This document shows positions 34,911-44,328 of a DNA stretch of 64,000 nucleotides, piece after piece. The notes beneath the pieces were generated by a model, which did no database searches, was not told where the DNA came from, and worked only from the letters and a program-made list of their open reading frames with translations. A program made the translations under genes and the position numbers. This DNA is from JAGXQV01 sp964527565 (GTDB lineage: Bacteria; Pseudomonadota; Gammaproteobacteria; Burkholderiales; Sulfuricellaceae). The stretch covers positions 1-64,000 of the forward strand of contig CAZGOY010000008.1 of NCBI GenBank assembly GCA_964527565.1, given 5' to 3'. Every line of letters begins with the position of its first letter. The first letter of the stretch is position 1.

Positions 34911-36722
34911 TTAACTGCGCGACGCCTTTTTGCGCTCATGTTCCAGCAGGTAACGCTTACGAATACGGATGGATTTGGGGGTAATCTCCACCAGTTCGTC
35001 ATCGTCGATGAATTCCACAGCAGATTCCAGCGTCAGCTTGATCGGCGGAGTCAGACGCACGGCTTCGTCGGTGCCGGAAGCGCGCACGTTGGTCAATTGT
35101 TTGCCCTTGATCGGGTTCACCACCAGGTCGTTCTCGCGGCTGTGAATGCCGATGATCATGCCTTCATACAGCTTGTCGCCGGGGCTGACGAACATTTTGC
35201 CGCGATCTTCCAGCTTCCATAGCGCGTAGGCCACGGCCTCGCCGTTGTCCTGGCTGATCAGCACGCCGTTGCGGCGACCGGGAATGTCGGGCCGCACTTC
35301 GGCATATTCGTCGAATACGTGCGACATCACGCCGGTGCCGCGCGTCATGGTCATGAATTCGCCCTGGAAGCCAATCAATCCGCGCGCGGGAATACGATAC
35401 TCCAGGCGCACCCGGCCATGACCATCGGACTGCATGTCCTGCAGGTCGCCGCGGCGGCGGCCCAGCTCTTCCATCACCGCGCCCTGGTTGGTCTCCTCCA
35501 CGTCAACGGTCAGCGCTTCATAAGGCTCGCACTTGACGCCGTTGACTTCCTTGATAACCACGCGCGGCTTGCCCACCGCCAGTTCAAACCCTTCGCGGCG
35601 CATGCTTTCGAGCAGCACTGTCAGATGCAACTCGCCGCGCCCGGAAACCATGAATGAGTCGGCCTCATCGGTATCTTCCACCCGCAACGCCACGTTAATC
35701 AGCAGCTCTTTCTGCAAGCGGTCGCGGATCTGGCGGCTGGTAACGAATTTGCCTTCGGTACCGGCCAGCGGCGAGGAGTTAACGCGGAAATTCATGTTCA
35801 GCGTGGGCTCATCCACCAGCAGCAACGGCAGGGCCTGGGGTTTCTCCCTATCGCAAATGGTGACGCCGATGCCCATTTCATCAATCCCGGTAATCAGGAC
35901 GATGTCGCCCGCCAGCGCCTCGTCCAGCTGCACCCGCTCCAGACCGTGAAATCCCATGACTTGGTTGACCTTGGCGTTTTTCGGCGTGCTATCCGGGCCG
36001 TTCATCACCACGACCTGCTGGCCCGGCTTGAGCCGGCCATTGGCAACGCGGCCAATACCGATGCGGCCAACGAAGCTTGAGTAGTCCAGCGCGGCAATCT
36101 GCAATTGCAGCGGTGCATCCACATCCCCCTTGGGGGGGCCAACGTGTTCGAGGACGGTATCGAACAGGGCGCGCATGTTGTCGCAAGGCTTGTCGGCTTC
36201 CAGCATGGCGTAGCCATTGATCGCGGAGGCGTAGACTACCGGGAAATCAAGCTGGTCGTCGGTCGCACCCAGCTTGTCGAACAATTCGAAAGTCTGGTTG
36301 ACCACCCAGTCGGGACGGGCACCGGGACGGTCTATCTTGTTGACCACCACGATTGGCTTAAGCCCCAGCGCGAGGGCCTTCTTGGTGACGAAACGCGTTT
36401 GCGGCATCGGTCCTTCCACCGCATCCACCAGCAGCAGCACGCCGTCCACCATACCCAGCACCCGTTCGACCTCGCCACCGAAATCCGCGTGCCCCGGCGT
36501 ATCCACGATATTGATATGAACCCCTTCGTATTCCACCGAAGTGTTCTTGGCGAGAATGGTAATACCCCGCTCCTTTTCCTGATCGTTGCTGTCCATCACC
36601 CGTTCGGCGATATGCTGGTGCGCGGCGAAAGTGCCGGCCTGGTGCAGCAGCTTGTCCACCAGCGTAGTTTTGCCGTGGTCAACGTGGGCGATGATGGCGA
36701 TATTGCGAAGAGCGCGGGACAT
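34911..36722 (-). CDS. typA: Ribosome-associated GTPase TypA/BipA
   Basis: A 603-residue translational GTPase. G1 is AHVDHGKTTLVDKLL, G3 is DTPGHADFGGEVERVL, G4 is NKIDRPGA; the domain order is EF-G-like, ending in the BipA-specific C-terminal domain. It binds the 70S ribosome and aids large-subunit assembly at low temperature and stress. Preceded by a GGAAG site and followed by a strong hairpin. Confidence 0.96.
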   Translation of the reverse strand: MSRALRNIAIIAHVDHGKTTLVDKLLHQAGTFAAHQHIAERVMDSNDQEKERGITILAKNTSVEYEGVHINIVDTPGHADFGGEVERVLGMVDGVLLLVDAVEGPMPQTRFVTKKALALGLKPIVVVNKIDRPGARPDWVVNQTFELFDKLGATDDQLDFPVVYASAINGYAMLEADKPCDNMRALFDTVLEHVGPPKGDVDAPLQLQIAALDYSSFVGRIGIGRVANGRLKPGQQVVVMNGPDSTPKNAKVNQVMGFHGLERVQLDEALAGDIVLITGIDEMGIGVTICDREKPQALPLLLVDEPTLNMNFRVNSSPLAGTEGKFVTSRQIRDRLQKELLINVALRVEDTDEADSFMVSGRGELHLTVLLESMRREGFELAVGKPRVVIKEVNGVKCEPYEALTVDVEETNQGAVMEELGRRRGDLQDMQSDGHGRVRLEYRIPARGLIGFQGEFMTMTRGTGVMSHVFDEYAEVRPDIPGRRNGVLISQDNGEAVAYALWKLEDRGKMFVSPGDKLYEGMIIGIHSRENDLVVNPIKGKQLTNVRASGTDEAVRLTPPIKLTLESAVEFIDDDELVEITPKSIRIRKRYLLEHERKKASRS

Positions 36723-36940
36723 GAAAACTTCCTGAACGTGAAAAAGGGCGCGATTTTAACATAACCCTCAGGATTTCCTGATGAAATTTTGGATTTTCGG
36801 AGCGCAGTCCAGCATAAGCTGGGCAACAACCCATAATCCATGACCAGCAAAAGGCATGAAGAGGCCCAGAAACAGCGCTTGTCGCCAGAATAAAAATGCA
36901 AACCTGGCAAATTGAGATTGACTTGGAAGGGGTATTTTTT

Positions 36941-37014
36941 TGGAGGCGGGGGTCGGAATCGAACCGGCGTAGACGGCTTTGCAGGCCGCTGCATGACCAC
37001 TCTGCCACCCCGCC
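36941..37014 (-). tRNA. tRNA-Cys (GCA)
   Basis: Cloverleaf with acceptor GGCGGGG pairing to CCCCGCC, anticodon loop CTGCAAA (anticodon GCA) and TTCGATTC T-loop; CCA is encoded. Third in a minus-strand run Ser-Gly-Cys. Confidence 0.95.
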
Positions 37015-37029
37015 ATGCGATACTTTGAA

Positions 37030-37065
37030 AGCAAACAGGGAAAGCTTACGCTTTCCCTGTTTGCT
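37030..37065 (-). other. Perfect 16-bp hairpin between tRNA-Gly and tRNA-Cys
   Basis: AGCAAACAGGGAAAGC pairs exactly with GCTTTCCCTGTTTGCT around a 4-base loop. It occupies the spacer of the tRNA transcript, so it may guide processing or end transcription of part of it; no T-run follows on the minus strand. Confidence 0.6.
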
Positions 37066-37072
37066 GTAATAC

Positions 37073-37148
<76 letters not shown>

Positions 37149-37218
37149 AATCAAGAAGCCGACATTCTAGTTATTTTTAGCGGCTTGTCAACCACCAAAT
37201 TTCACCAAACTCCCGGCA

Positions 37219-37308
<90 letters not shown>

Positions 37309-37391
37309 GGCAGGTCGGCATTCTACCAGCATTGCCGGACTTTGTGACACCCGGAATGGACAAGTTCGCCAAAGATGCGCAAACTGGAAGT

Positions 37392-38774
37392 ATGCGTGCG
37401 CTCCTCGCCCCCTTCCTCGCGCTGTTCCTGACCGCTTGTGACTTGGTGAGCAAGCCAGTTCCTGCGTTTCGTGAAAGCGGTGAACTTGTCGTCATCACGC
37501 GCAACAGTCCAACCACCTTTTACGAAGATGCGCAGGGCAATTTCATCGGTTTAGAGCATGATCTCGCCGCATTGTTTGCCAAGGAACTGGGGGTGCAGGT
37601 CAAGTTCGTCATCGCCCCGGAATTTCACCAGATCATCCCCATGCTACAAGACCGGCAGGGACATTTGGCGGCGGCTGGCCTGGCCATTACCGCCGAACGT
37701 GAAAAAAAAATCCGTTTCGGCCCACCCTACCAAACCACTTTGCAGCAGGTGGCCTACAGCACGTATGCCTTGCGTCCCAAGGGGGTCAAGGACCTGCTCG
37801 GCAAACGCATAGAAGTGATTGCCGGCAGCAGCTACGTGGAGCGTCTGAAAGCCCTCAAACAACAATATCCGGGCCTTTCCTGGGAGGAAAAATTCAAAGA
37901 GGAGAGCGAAGGGCTGCTGGGCAAAGTGGCGGAGGGAACGATTGACTTCACAGTAACGGATTCCCACATTATCACGCTTGCCCAGAACTATTACCCCAAT
38001 CTCGGGGTGGCCTTCAACCTGGGGGGGCCGGATCAACTCGCCTGGGCTTTCCCACAAGACACAGACCCTGAATTGTATGGGCTGGCTTGGCGCTTTTTTG
38101 CAAAAATCCGGCGCGACGGTACCTTGCGGCGCCTGCTGGATCGCTACTATGGCCATCTGGAGCGTCTGGATACGGCAGATGTATCCACTTTTCTGGAAAG
38201 GATGCACACCACTTTGCCGGAGTTTCGCAAGCTGTTTGAGCAGGCACAGGAAATCACCGACATCGACTGGCGCCTGCTGGCTGCCCTGGGCTATCAGGAA
38301 TCGCACTGGAACCCGTTGGCGACCTCGCCGACCGGCGTGCGCGGACTGATGATGCTGACCTCCAGCACCGCCGATTTTCTCGGGGTTTCCGACCGGCTCG
38401 ATCCCAAGGAAAGCATTCCGGCGGGAGCGCGTTACCTGCAAAGTCTCAGGGATGCATTGCCGACGCGCATCGGCGAACCCGATCGCACCTGGATGGCGTT
38501 GGCCGCCTATAATACCGGACGAGGGCATCTGGAGGATGCACGCATCCTGGCACATCAACTGAAGCTTAACCCCGATTCGTGGGCCGATCTGAAAAAAACC
38601 CTGCCGCTACTAAGCAAGCCGGTCTACGCCCAGACCGCCAAGCATGGCTACGCGCGCGGTGGAGAAGCCGTTATCTTCACGGAAAACACCCGAACCTACT
38701 ATGACATTCTGGTGAAATTCGCGCCGCCCTACAAATCCATCCTGTCTGCGGAATCGGGGGGGAAGCGCCCATAA
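37392..38774 (+). CDS. mltF: Membrane-bound lytic murein transglycosylase F
   Basis: A 460-residue lipoprotein: signal MRALLAPFLALFLTAC with lipobox LTAC (Cys16). An extracellular solute-binding (SBP_bac_3) domain spans about 30-260, and a lysozyme-like transglycosylase domain about 285-440 has the catalytic Glu in LAALGYQESHWNPLA. It cleaves peptidoglycan to 1,6-anhydromuropeptides; the first domain regulates it in relatives. The reading frame is open much further upstream, across the tRNA-Ser region, so I chose the ATG that begins the lipoprotein signal; one at 37356 is possible. Confidence 0.92.
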   Translation: MRALLAPFLALFLTACDLVSKPVPAFRESGELVVITRNSPTTFYEDAQGNFIGLEHDLAALFAKELGVQVKFVIAPEFHQIIPMLQDRQGHLAAAGLAITAEREKKIRFGPPYQTTLQQVAYSTYALRPKGVKDLLGKRIEVIAGSSYVERLKALKQQYPGLSWEEKFKEESEGLLGKVAEGTIDFTVTDSHIITLAQNYYPNLGVAFNLGGPDQLAWAFPQDTDPELYGLAWRFFAKIRRDGTLRRLLDRYYGHLERLDTADVSTFLERMHTTLPEFRKLFEQAQEITDIDWRLLAALGYQESHWNPLATSPTGVRGLMMLTSSTADFLGVSDRLDPKESIPAGARYLQSLRDALPTRIGEPDRTWMALAAYNTGRGHLEDARILAHQLKLNPDSWADLKKTLPLLSKPVYAQTAKHGYARGGEAVIFTENTRTYYDILVKFAPPYKSILSAESGGKRP

Positions 38775-38800
38775 AAAAACCCCGGCAAGCCGGGGTTTTT
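38775..38800. terminator. Bidirectional terminator between mltF and cspA
   Basis: AAAAACCCCGG, a CAAG loop and CCGGGGTTTTT form a perfect hairpin with T-runs usable on both strands, directly after the mltF stop and 20 bases after the cspA stop. Confidence 0.9.
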
Positions 38801-38820
38801 CAAAGCGAGAACTTGTCGGC

Positions 38821-39024
38821 TTAAGCTGCCTGGATGTTCGAGGCTTGCTTGCCTTTGGGACCGGTCGCCACGTCAAACGTAACGCGCTGGTTTTCCTTCA
38901 GGGTCTTGAAGCCGCCGCCCTGAATCGCCGAGAAGTGCGCGAACAAATCGTCGCCGCCATCATCGGGGGTAATGAAACCAAAGCCCTTAGCGTCGTTGAA
39001 CCACTTTACAGTACCTGTTGCCAT
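38821..39024 (-). CDS. Cold-shock domain protein
   Basis: A 67-residue CspA-type protein with both RNA-binding motifs, KGFGFITP (RNP1) and DLFAHFSAI (RNP2). It binds single-stranded RNA and DNA and melts mRNA structure. AGGAAG lies 6 bases before the ATG. The long gene-free stretch upstream (39025-39280) leaves room for the extended 5' leader common in this family; I see no specific element in it. Confidence 0.95.
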   Translation of the reverse strand: MATGTVKWFNDAKGFGFITPDDGGDDLFAHFSAIQGGGFKTLKENQRVTFDVATGPKGKQASNIQAA

Positions 39025-39280
39025 TGTATCTTCCTAATCTGGTTTATATAAGTAACATGGGCGGATGCCCGAAATCTATCGAATCAAGAACACAAAGGAC
39101 CAACGAAGGTACCGCAATTTGAAGCTTGAATTCCACAGACTGTCGCCAGCTTAACAGGATTTCCGGCAAAATCAAGGTTTCTTTATGTCGCCCTTAATGC
39201 TGGACACTCAATAGCGGCTGCGCAATGACTACCACTCCCCTTCGCCCCCGGATTGCCTTGGCTTGCCAGCCTGTGGCAGT

Positions 39281-39580
39281 ATGAGATTGATGGACTGGCA
39301 TTTACTCAAACTGTTTGCGGTGGCGGCGACCATTGCCCTGACTTTCGGCGTCTGGCTGCATTTCTTTCTCAACGCCGAAAAACCACTGGGATTCATTGCC
39401 TGCGGCATCGGCTATTTCGCCATGCTGGGCGTATTTTCCTCCGGCTATCTGCTGGTCAGCCTGTTCGATGATTTCACGGTGAGGGACATTGCCGTCATCA
39501 CTGTGCTGGCCATCCTGTTTATCATTCTAATTTATGGATTTTCCAACCTGCTTGAAGCTTGGCAACGAGGCACCCGATGA
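39281..39580 (+). CDS. Small inner-membrane protein of unknown function
   Basis: About 99 residues with three hydrophobic segments (LLKLFAVAATIALTFGVWL, GFIACGIGYFAMLGVFSSGY, IAVITVLAILFIILIYGF). No family recognised. It ends in an ATGA overlap with the trhP start, so it is translated together with it. The start is uncertain (39263, 39281 or 39290). Confidence 0.6.
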   Translation: MRLMDWHLLKLFAVAATIALTFGVWLHFFLNAEKPLGFIACGIGYFAMLGVFSSGYLLVSLFDDFTVRDIAVITVLAILFIILIYGFSNLLEAWQRGTR

Positions 39581-40842
39581 AAACCCCTGAACTGTTACTC
39601 CCCGCCGGCTCGCTGGAAAAAATGCGCACCGCTTTCGCCTATGGCGCCGATGCGGTCTATGCCGGACAGCCGCGCTATTCCCTGCGCGCGCGCAACAATG
39701 AATTCGGCCTGGCGGAATTGGCTGAAGGGATTGACGAAGCGCGTGCCCTGGGCAAAAAATTTTATGTCACCAGCAACCTGATGGCGCACAACGCCAAGGT
39801 AAAAACCTATCTGGCAGACATCGAACCCGTTATCGGCATGCGACCGGATGCGCTCATTATGGCCGATCCGGGGCTGATCATGCTGGTGCGCGAAAAATGG
39901 CCGGACGTGGCGATTCATCTTTCCGTGCAGGCCAATACCGTGAACCATGCCGCGGTGGATTTCTGGCGCAAGCAGGGATTGACGCGCGTGATCCTGTCGC
40001 GCGAACTATCGCTGGACGAAATCGCCGAAATCCGCCAACGCTGCCCGGACTTGGAACTGGAGGTATTCGTTCACGGCGCCTTGTGCATCGCCTATTCCGG
40101 GCGCTGCCTGCTATCCGGCTATTTCAACCACCGCGACGCCAACCAGGGCACCTGCACCAATTCCTGCCGCTGGGATTACAAGGTGCTGGAGAACAAGGAG
40201 CACGTCATCGAGGAAGGCCAGCGCCCCGGCGAACTGATGCCCATCGAGGAAGACGAGCATGGCACCTACATCCTGAACTCCAAGGATTTACGCGCCGTCG
40301 AGCATGTCGGGCAACTGGCGAAGATGGGCGTGGATTCGCTGAAAATCGAGGGCCGCACAAAATCCGTCTATTACGTCGCTCGCACCGCTCAGGTATATCG
40401 TCGCGCCATTGACGACGCACTCGCCGGCAGACCCTTTGACCCCTCCTGTCTGAATGCTCTGGAGCATCTCGCCCACCGTGGCTACACCGGCGGTTTTTAC
40501 CAGCGCCAGGCTCACGCCCAATATCAGAATTACGCCAGCGGACAATCGGAAAGCGGGGTCAGCCAGTACGTCGGTGATGTGGCCGCTTTCGATGCGGCCA
40601 GCGGCATGGCCGAGATCGTGGTGAAAAACCGCTTCCGTGTCGGCGACCAGATGGAATGGCTCTCCCCTTCCGGCAATCACCGCTTCACGCTGGCCCGCAT
40701 GGAAACCCTGGCGGGAGAAAACCTGGCAGAAGCGCCCGGCAACGGCTGGGTGGTTCGCATCCCCCTGCCTCCGGGCAGCAACCCGCAGCGGGCAATGCTG
40801 GTGCGTTTCATGACGGACGAGGCAAGCGGCGAATCCTGCTAA
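39577..40842 (+). CDS. trhP: tRNA hydroxylation protein TrhP (YegQ), peptidase U32 family
   Basis: A 421-residue member of the U32 family. It has PELLLPAGSLEKMRTAFAYG, HLSVQANTVNHAAVDFW and the Cys cluster FVHGALCIAYSGRCLLS...GTCTNSCRW, which in relatives holds an Fe-S cluster. E. coli YegQ/TrhP works in forming 5-hydroxyuridine at tRNA wobble position 34 using prephenate-derived chemistry. The ATG at 39577 overlaps the stop of the preceding gene and begins the conserved sequence. Confidence 0.9.
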   Translation: MKTPELLLPAGSLEKMRTAFAYGADAVYAGQPRYSLRARNNEFGLAELAEGIDEARALGKKFYVTSNLMAHNAKVKTYLADIEPVIGMRPDALIMADPGLIMLVREKWPDVAIHLSVQANTVNHAAVDFWRKQGLTRVILSRELSLDEIAEIRQRCPDLELEVFVHGALCIAYSGRCLLSGYFNHRDANQGTCTNSCRWDYKVLENKEHVIEEGQRPGELMPIEEDEHGTYILNSKDLRAVEHVGQLAKMGVDSLKIEGRTKSVYYVARTAQVYRRAIDDALAGRPFDPSCLNALEHLAHRGYTGGFYQRQAHAQYQNYASGQSESGVSQYVGDVAAFDAASGMAEIVVKNRFRVGDQMEWLSPSGNHRFTLARMETLAGENLAEAPGNGWVVRIPLPPGSNPQRAMLVRFMTDEASGESC

Positions 40843-40847
40843 AGATC

Positions 40848-40885
40848 AGGAAACCGGCGGATGGTCACACATACGCCGGATTTCT
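40848..40885. terminator. Hairpin between convergent genes
   Basis: AGGAAACCGGCG pairs, with two mismatches, with CGCCGGATTTCT. Placed between the convergent trhP and 40896 genes, so it may end both transcripts. Confidence 0.45.
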
Positions 40886-40895
40886 GGATGCCCGC

Positions 40896-42065
40896 CTACG
40901 CAGCGGGCCAATAATCGGTAGCGATTCCCTCCCCCAAATCCGCCTCGATCAGTCGGCGGCGCACTTCCAGCAGACGGGCCACCAACTGTGGTTCATGCAC
41001 CTCGTAGGCGGCGGCATCGGCCGCACGGTTGACTACCACGCCGAGCAACTCGGTAATGGCGTTGCCGATGGAATTCGGGCTGATGGTGACAATCAGCTTG
41101 CCCGCCTCGTTACGATAAATGAGTTGCTTGAAGGCAGGCTGCCAACGTATGGCGTTGGCGTACTTGGCATCGACGATGCAATGGTCGCGCACCTTTTTTG
41201 CGGTCTTGAGAAAATCGTTGTTGAACAGCAGCACGTTTTCAACCTGGTCGGGAAAATAGACGTCGCTCAGGATGGGGGCGTTGCGGGTGGAGACTTGCGA
41301 GAAGAAAGTGCGGTAAAAGTCGATGAAGCCCTTCAGCACCAGATCGTATTCGTGCCAGAAACGGATGTCTTCCAGCGTGGCCGATCCACCGGGCACTTCC
41401 CAGCTCGGCAGGCCCTGCGGATAGCCGGTCAGGTCGAGGCGTGCATCGTCGTCACTGACCGGGCGCAACACTTCCAGATGAAGCGCCTTGCAGATGAATT
41501 CGCGGTAAACATCATGCATGTACATCTCGAACAAGGAGTGCTGGCCACCGTCAGTCAGGTTGGGATTTTTCGGGTCGGCGAGCTTGGCTGCGCGCAGGTC
41601 GTCCATCGGAAACACGATGAAATGGTTGTGCAGCATGCGAATGCTCGGCACCCCCGGCGAAGTCAGCGGCCAGGTGGCGTCCAGGCTGGCTTCGCCCGCC
41701 AGCACCAGATGCTGCTGCGGGTCGGGATACTGTTCCAGCATGTAATCGATGATGATCTGGTTCATCCGGTTCCACACGTGCTTGACGTTTTCCGGCACCT
41801 GGGTACGGCGTACCGGGCGCCCCAGCGGATTGAGGATGCACTGCGAGGTGTTGTAGATGATGGACGTGTCAAATTCGTTGCTGTGCCCCAACGCCTTACG
41901 ATATAGCAGCAAGTTCTCAGGATTTCTCAACAACCCATTGTTGTGCATCAGATCATTGAGGTTTTCCGTGCTATTGAAAAACTCGTTGGGTTTCATCCCT
42001 TCCGGCACTTCCAGGGGGATGGGGCGAAAAGGGGTGACGATTTCACGCGGCGATGGGAGTGTCAT
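40896..42065 (-). CDS. Conserved-looking protein of unknown function
   Basis: A 389-residue soluble protein I cannot assign. It has no signal peptide or membrane helix. Notable stretches are VLAGEASLDATWPL and SIRMLHNHFIVFPMDDL, the latter faintly recalling a histidine-triad nucleotidyltransferase or hydrolase core (HxH before a hydrophobic strand). The C-terminus has SPNSIGNAITELLGVVVNR. Codon use looks like neighbouring core genes. It lies downstream of the ATPase/TOPRIM genes, same strand, with 195 gene-free bases between. Function unknown. Confidence 0.6.
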   Translation of the reverse strand: MTLPSPREIVTPFRPIPLEVPEGMKPNEFFNSTENLNDLMHNNGLLRNPENLLLYRKALGHSNEFDTSIIYNTSQCILNPLGRPVRRTQVPENVKHVWNRMNQIIIDYMLEQYPDPQQHLVLAGEASLDATWPLTSPGVPSIRMLHNHFIVFPMDDLRAAKLADPKNPNLTDGGQHSLFEMYMHDVYREFICKALHLEVLRPVSDDDARLDLTGYPQGLPSWEVPGGSATLEDIRFWHEYDLVLKGFIDFYRTFFSQVSTRNAPILSDVYFPDQVENVLLFNNDFLKTAKKVRDHCIVDAKYANAIRWQPAFKQLIYRNEAGKLIVTISPNSIGNAITELLGVVVNRAADAAAYEVHEPQLVARLLEVRRRLIEADLGEGIATDYWPAA

Positions 42066-42260
42066 GGCAGATCCGGTCCGGTTTCAAAAAACATTCGCCG
42101 GGCGCGCTGATCATTTAGCGCGCTTTTCCGACGAACAAGCTGGGATATTTTTACCACATTGCCGGAAAAGCACGGAGCAAAAAAATCAAATGGCGGGATA
42201 AACCCGCTTCATTCCGGGAATTCGGCGGCACCAATACCCTTTTTACCCGTGCCGCAACGT

Positions 42261-43076
42261 TTACACCAAACGGTCAAGGATTGGTTGCAAATCGGCAGGC
42301 AGCGGCAACTTGCGCAGAATCTTCTTACGCCGCTCATCTTCTCCCATCTGCCCAAGCAGATGGTTCATGGCCGGGTTAACCGCACGCTCCCAGAAGACCT
42401 TGCCATGTATCCACTGTGCAAACTGAATGTCGGGCGTTACGGCATTCGCAGTCGCAAGCCGTGCCTGAAACTCCGAAAAAATACGATCCGGATCAAGCAG
42501 CGCATCCCACTCGCCTAAAATTCGCAAGATTTCGGCGTCGTCCTGTGCTGTATCCAAACTTTCCTTTGAAGCCAGCGCCTCCTTGAAGCCCAAGGCTCGC
42601 AACCCGGTCCACAGCGGCGCAACAACTCGCCATAAAACCCCATGCCGCAAATACTGCGCAAATTCGCTGGTGATGGCTGCATGAAAAGCGGCCTCACTCC
42701 CAGCTACACCTGCCTGCCGTGCCGGTGGAATGGCAGGCCACAGTTCAACGGGATTGATGAAGTAATTTTCCAGGCAATAGCGTGGCAGCACCATCAGGTT
42801 CGGCAGTTCAGCCTGTCTTTGGTCGATGACCAACTGATCCCACTCATCCCGGTCCACCAGGCCAATCCAGTCTGGCTCCACAGCCAGCAGGTCGAGAAGC
42901 TGACGCTTGCTCCCTGCGGCATCAATCGCCCAGCGCTGCTCCCAGCCAGGAACAAAACGCTTTAACAGAATGTGAAAGGCAGCTTTGTCGTCTGCGCCTT
43001 CAACCAGGAAAACCCGCTTTATCTGAGTGCCGATCAACTTCTGGCGGATGCTATCGCGCTTGCTCTCAATGCTCAT
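42261..43076 (-). CDS. TOPRIM-like (DUF4435-type) nuclease candidate
   Basis: A 271-residue protein with a TOPRIM-like core: the acidic VFLVEGADDKAAF (residues 22-34) and GLVDRDEWDQ (72-81). These match the catalytic Glu and Asp motifs of OLD, DUF4435 and primase-type TOPRIM nucleases. It overlaps the upstream AAA ATPase gene by 4 bases, so the two are made together. ATPase plus DUF4435 TOPRIM is the architecture of the PARIS anti-phage system (AriA-AriB), and OLD proteins fuse the same parts. Assignment to PARIS itself is inference. Confidence 0.65.
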   Translation of the reverse strand: MSIESKRDSIRQKLIGTQIKRVFLVEGADDKAAFHILLKRFVPGWEQRWAIDAAGSKRQLLDLLAVEPDWIGLVDRDEWDQLVIDQRQAELPNLMVLPRYCLENYFINPVELWPAIPPARQAGVAGSEAAFHAAITSEFAQYLRHGVLWRVVAPLWTGLRALGFKEALASKESLDTAQDDAEILRILGEWDALLDPDRIFSEFQARLATANAVTPDIQFAQWIHGKVFWERAVNPAMNHLLGQMGEDERRKKILRKLPLPADLQPILDRLV

Positions 43077-44131
43077 CGCGCAGCCTCCAGCAGGATGCGG
43101 GAACCCAGCGCCTCATAACGGCTCCACACCTCCGGCATATGCGATGTAATGATGAGCTGCCCATTTCGATCAGCCACCATCTTTTCGAGTTGTGCCAGAA
43201 AGCCCGCGACCAGTGACGGGTGCAGGTAGAGGTCGGGCTCGTCGATCAGGGCAATACCGCCCTTCTCCAGCCAGCGGTTGACGAGATAGAGCTGAATCAG
43301 CACCTGATGCTCCCCCGCACTCAGATCATCCAGAGCGTGGGTCGTGCCACTGCCGTTTTTCAGTTTTACATTCAGCCGATTCTCTCCCAGCTTGATTTCA
43401 GTCAGTATCTCCTTGCCGCTCAAAAAAGCATTCATATCCCGGATCAAGTCGTGAAACCGGTGCAGTGCCGCCGATTTCAGGGCCAGCATTGATGCTTCCA
43501 ACTGCCCGTCCCATTGGTCGGTAACACGGTAACTGGCCAGCCAGCGTAATTGCGGGTTCTCGGGCCGAATCTCCCCTACCCCCCGCTTGGGGTTCACCCA
43601 GCGCCGCTCCTCGGCATCGAGAAAAATCATGTTGGGCGACTCGCTCTTGTCGGCCGAGACCAGCATCTTTTGTCGTGCTTCTGTCCATTGATCGAGCCAG
43701 GCTGCATTTTCCGGCCACAACAGCTTGCGTGCCGGTGCGCCGCGTTTGCCCGTGCGCTCCACCCACTCGCCAACGAAAACGTGGCCTGGATAGCTCCGCT
43801 GCATTTCTCCGGCAAACTCCTTGACACCAAACAGCAGCACCATGGCCCCTCCAGAGAAGGGCAAGTCCTCCAGCACCAAGGCGACCCCGCCCCAGTGTTG
43901 CAACCACTCCCGTTCCGGGTTTGACTTGGGCAGGGTCTTGCGATGGTGCAACCAGTGGCCGAAGGCGTTCCAAAGCATCGCCGACGCCCGCAGTACCGAC
44001 GACTTGCCACAGCCATTAGGGCCGCTAAAGAGAATGTGAGGAGCGATTTCGTCGGTCCACGCATCCTTGAAATCGAACACTTGGGAGCCGAGCGGCCCCG
44101 CCTCATAGGTGTGGATGGCACGGATTTTCAT
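43073..44131 (-). CDS. ABC-type AAA ATPase paired with the TOPRIM gene
   Basis: A 352-residue ATPase of the AAA_15/AAA_21 type. Walker A is SGPNGCGKSS (about 36-45), the ABC signature LSAGEHQ (270-276), Walker B IALIDEPDLYLHP (about 293-305) and the switch His in ITSHMPEV (331). Its 3' end overlaps the TOPRIM gene. Such ATPases act as sensors in OLD, PARIS and retron-type defences. It follows a 54-codon gene by 30 bases in the FRG/R-M-scar operon, supporting a defence role. Confidence 0.8.
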   Translation of the reverse strand: MKIRAIHTYEAGPLGSQVFDFKDAWTDEIAPHILFSGPNGCGKSSVLRASAMLWNAFGHWLHHRKTLPKSNPEREWLQHWGGVALVLEDLPFSGGAMVLLFGVKEFAGEMQRSYPGHVFVGEWVERTGKRGAPARKLLWPENAAWLDQWTEARQKMLVSADKSESPNMIFLDAEERRWVNPKRGVGEIRPENPQLRWLASYRVTDQWDGQLEASMLALKSAALHRFHDLIRDMNAFLSGKEILTEIKLGENRLNVKLKNGSGTTHALDDLSAGEHQVLIQLYLVNRWLEKGGIALIDEPDLYLHPSLVAGFLAQLEKMVADRNGQLIITSHMPEVWSRYEALGSRILLEAAR

Positions 44132-44161
44132 GTGGGGGCTCTCCAGACACGGTTGATGATG

Positions 44162-44326
44162 TTATTGATCTTGATTGGCAAATGTTGACACTGCGAAACC
44201 GTTTACCCATTTCCCGCTCTCGTAATTGGTCGCGAACGACTCCCAGAGAAAAACGACACACCGTTCTTCGTCATTGTTGCGGTAGGACTTGAGCAGGTAG
44301 TCGAGAATCGCCAGCGCGTCGTCCAT
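44162..44326 (-). CDS. 54-residue hypothetical protein
   Basis: Begins at an ATG two bases after the stop of the FRG gene, with AGGA 12 bases upstream, and runs 54 residues (MDDALAILDYLLKSYRNNDE...). A longer frame starts at 44365 but overlaps the FRG gene. No motif recognised. Its place between FRG and ATPase genes suggests a small component of the same cassette. Confidence 0.5.
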   Translation of the reverse strand: MDDALAILDYLLKSYRNNDEERCVVFLWESFATNYESGKWVNGFAVSTFANQDQ

Positions 44327-44328
44327 CT

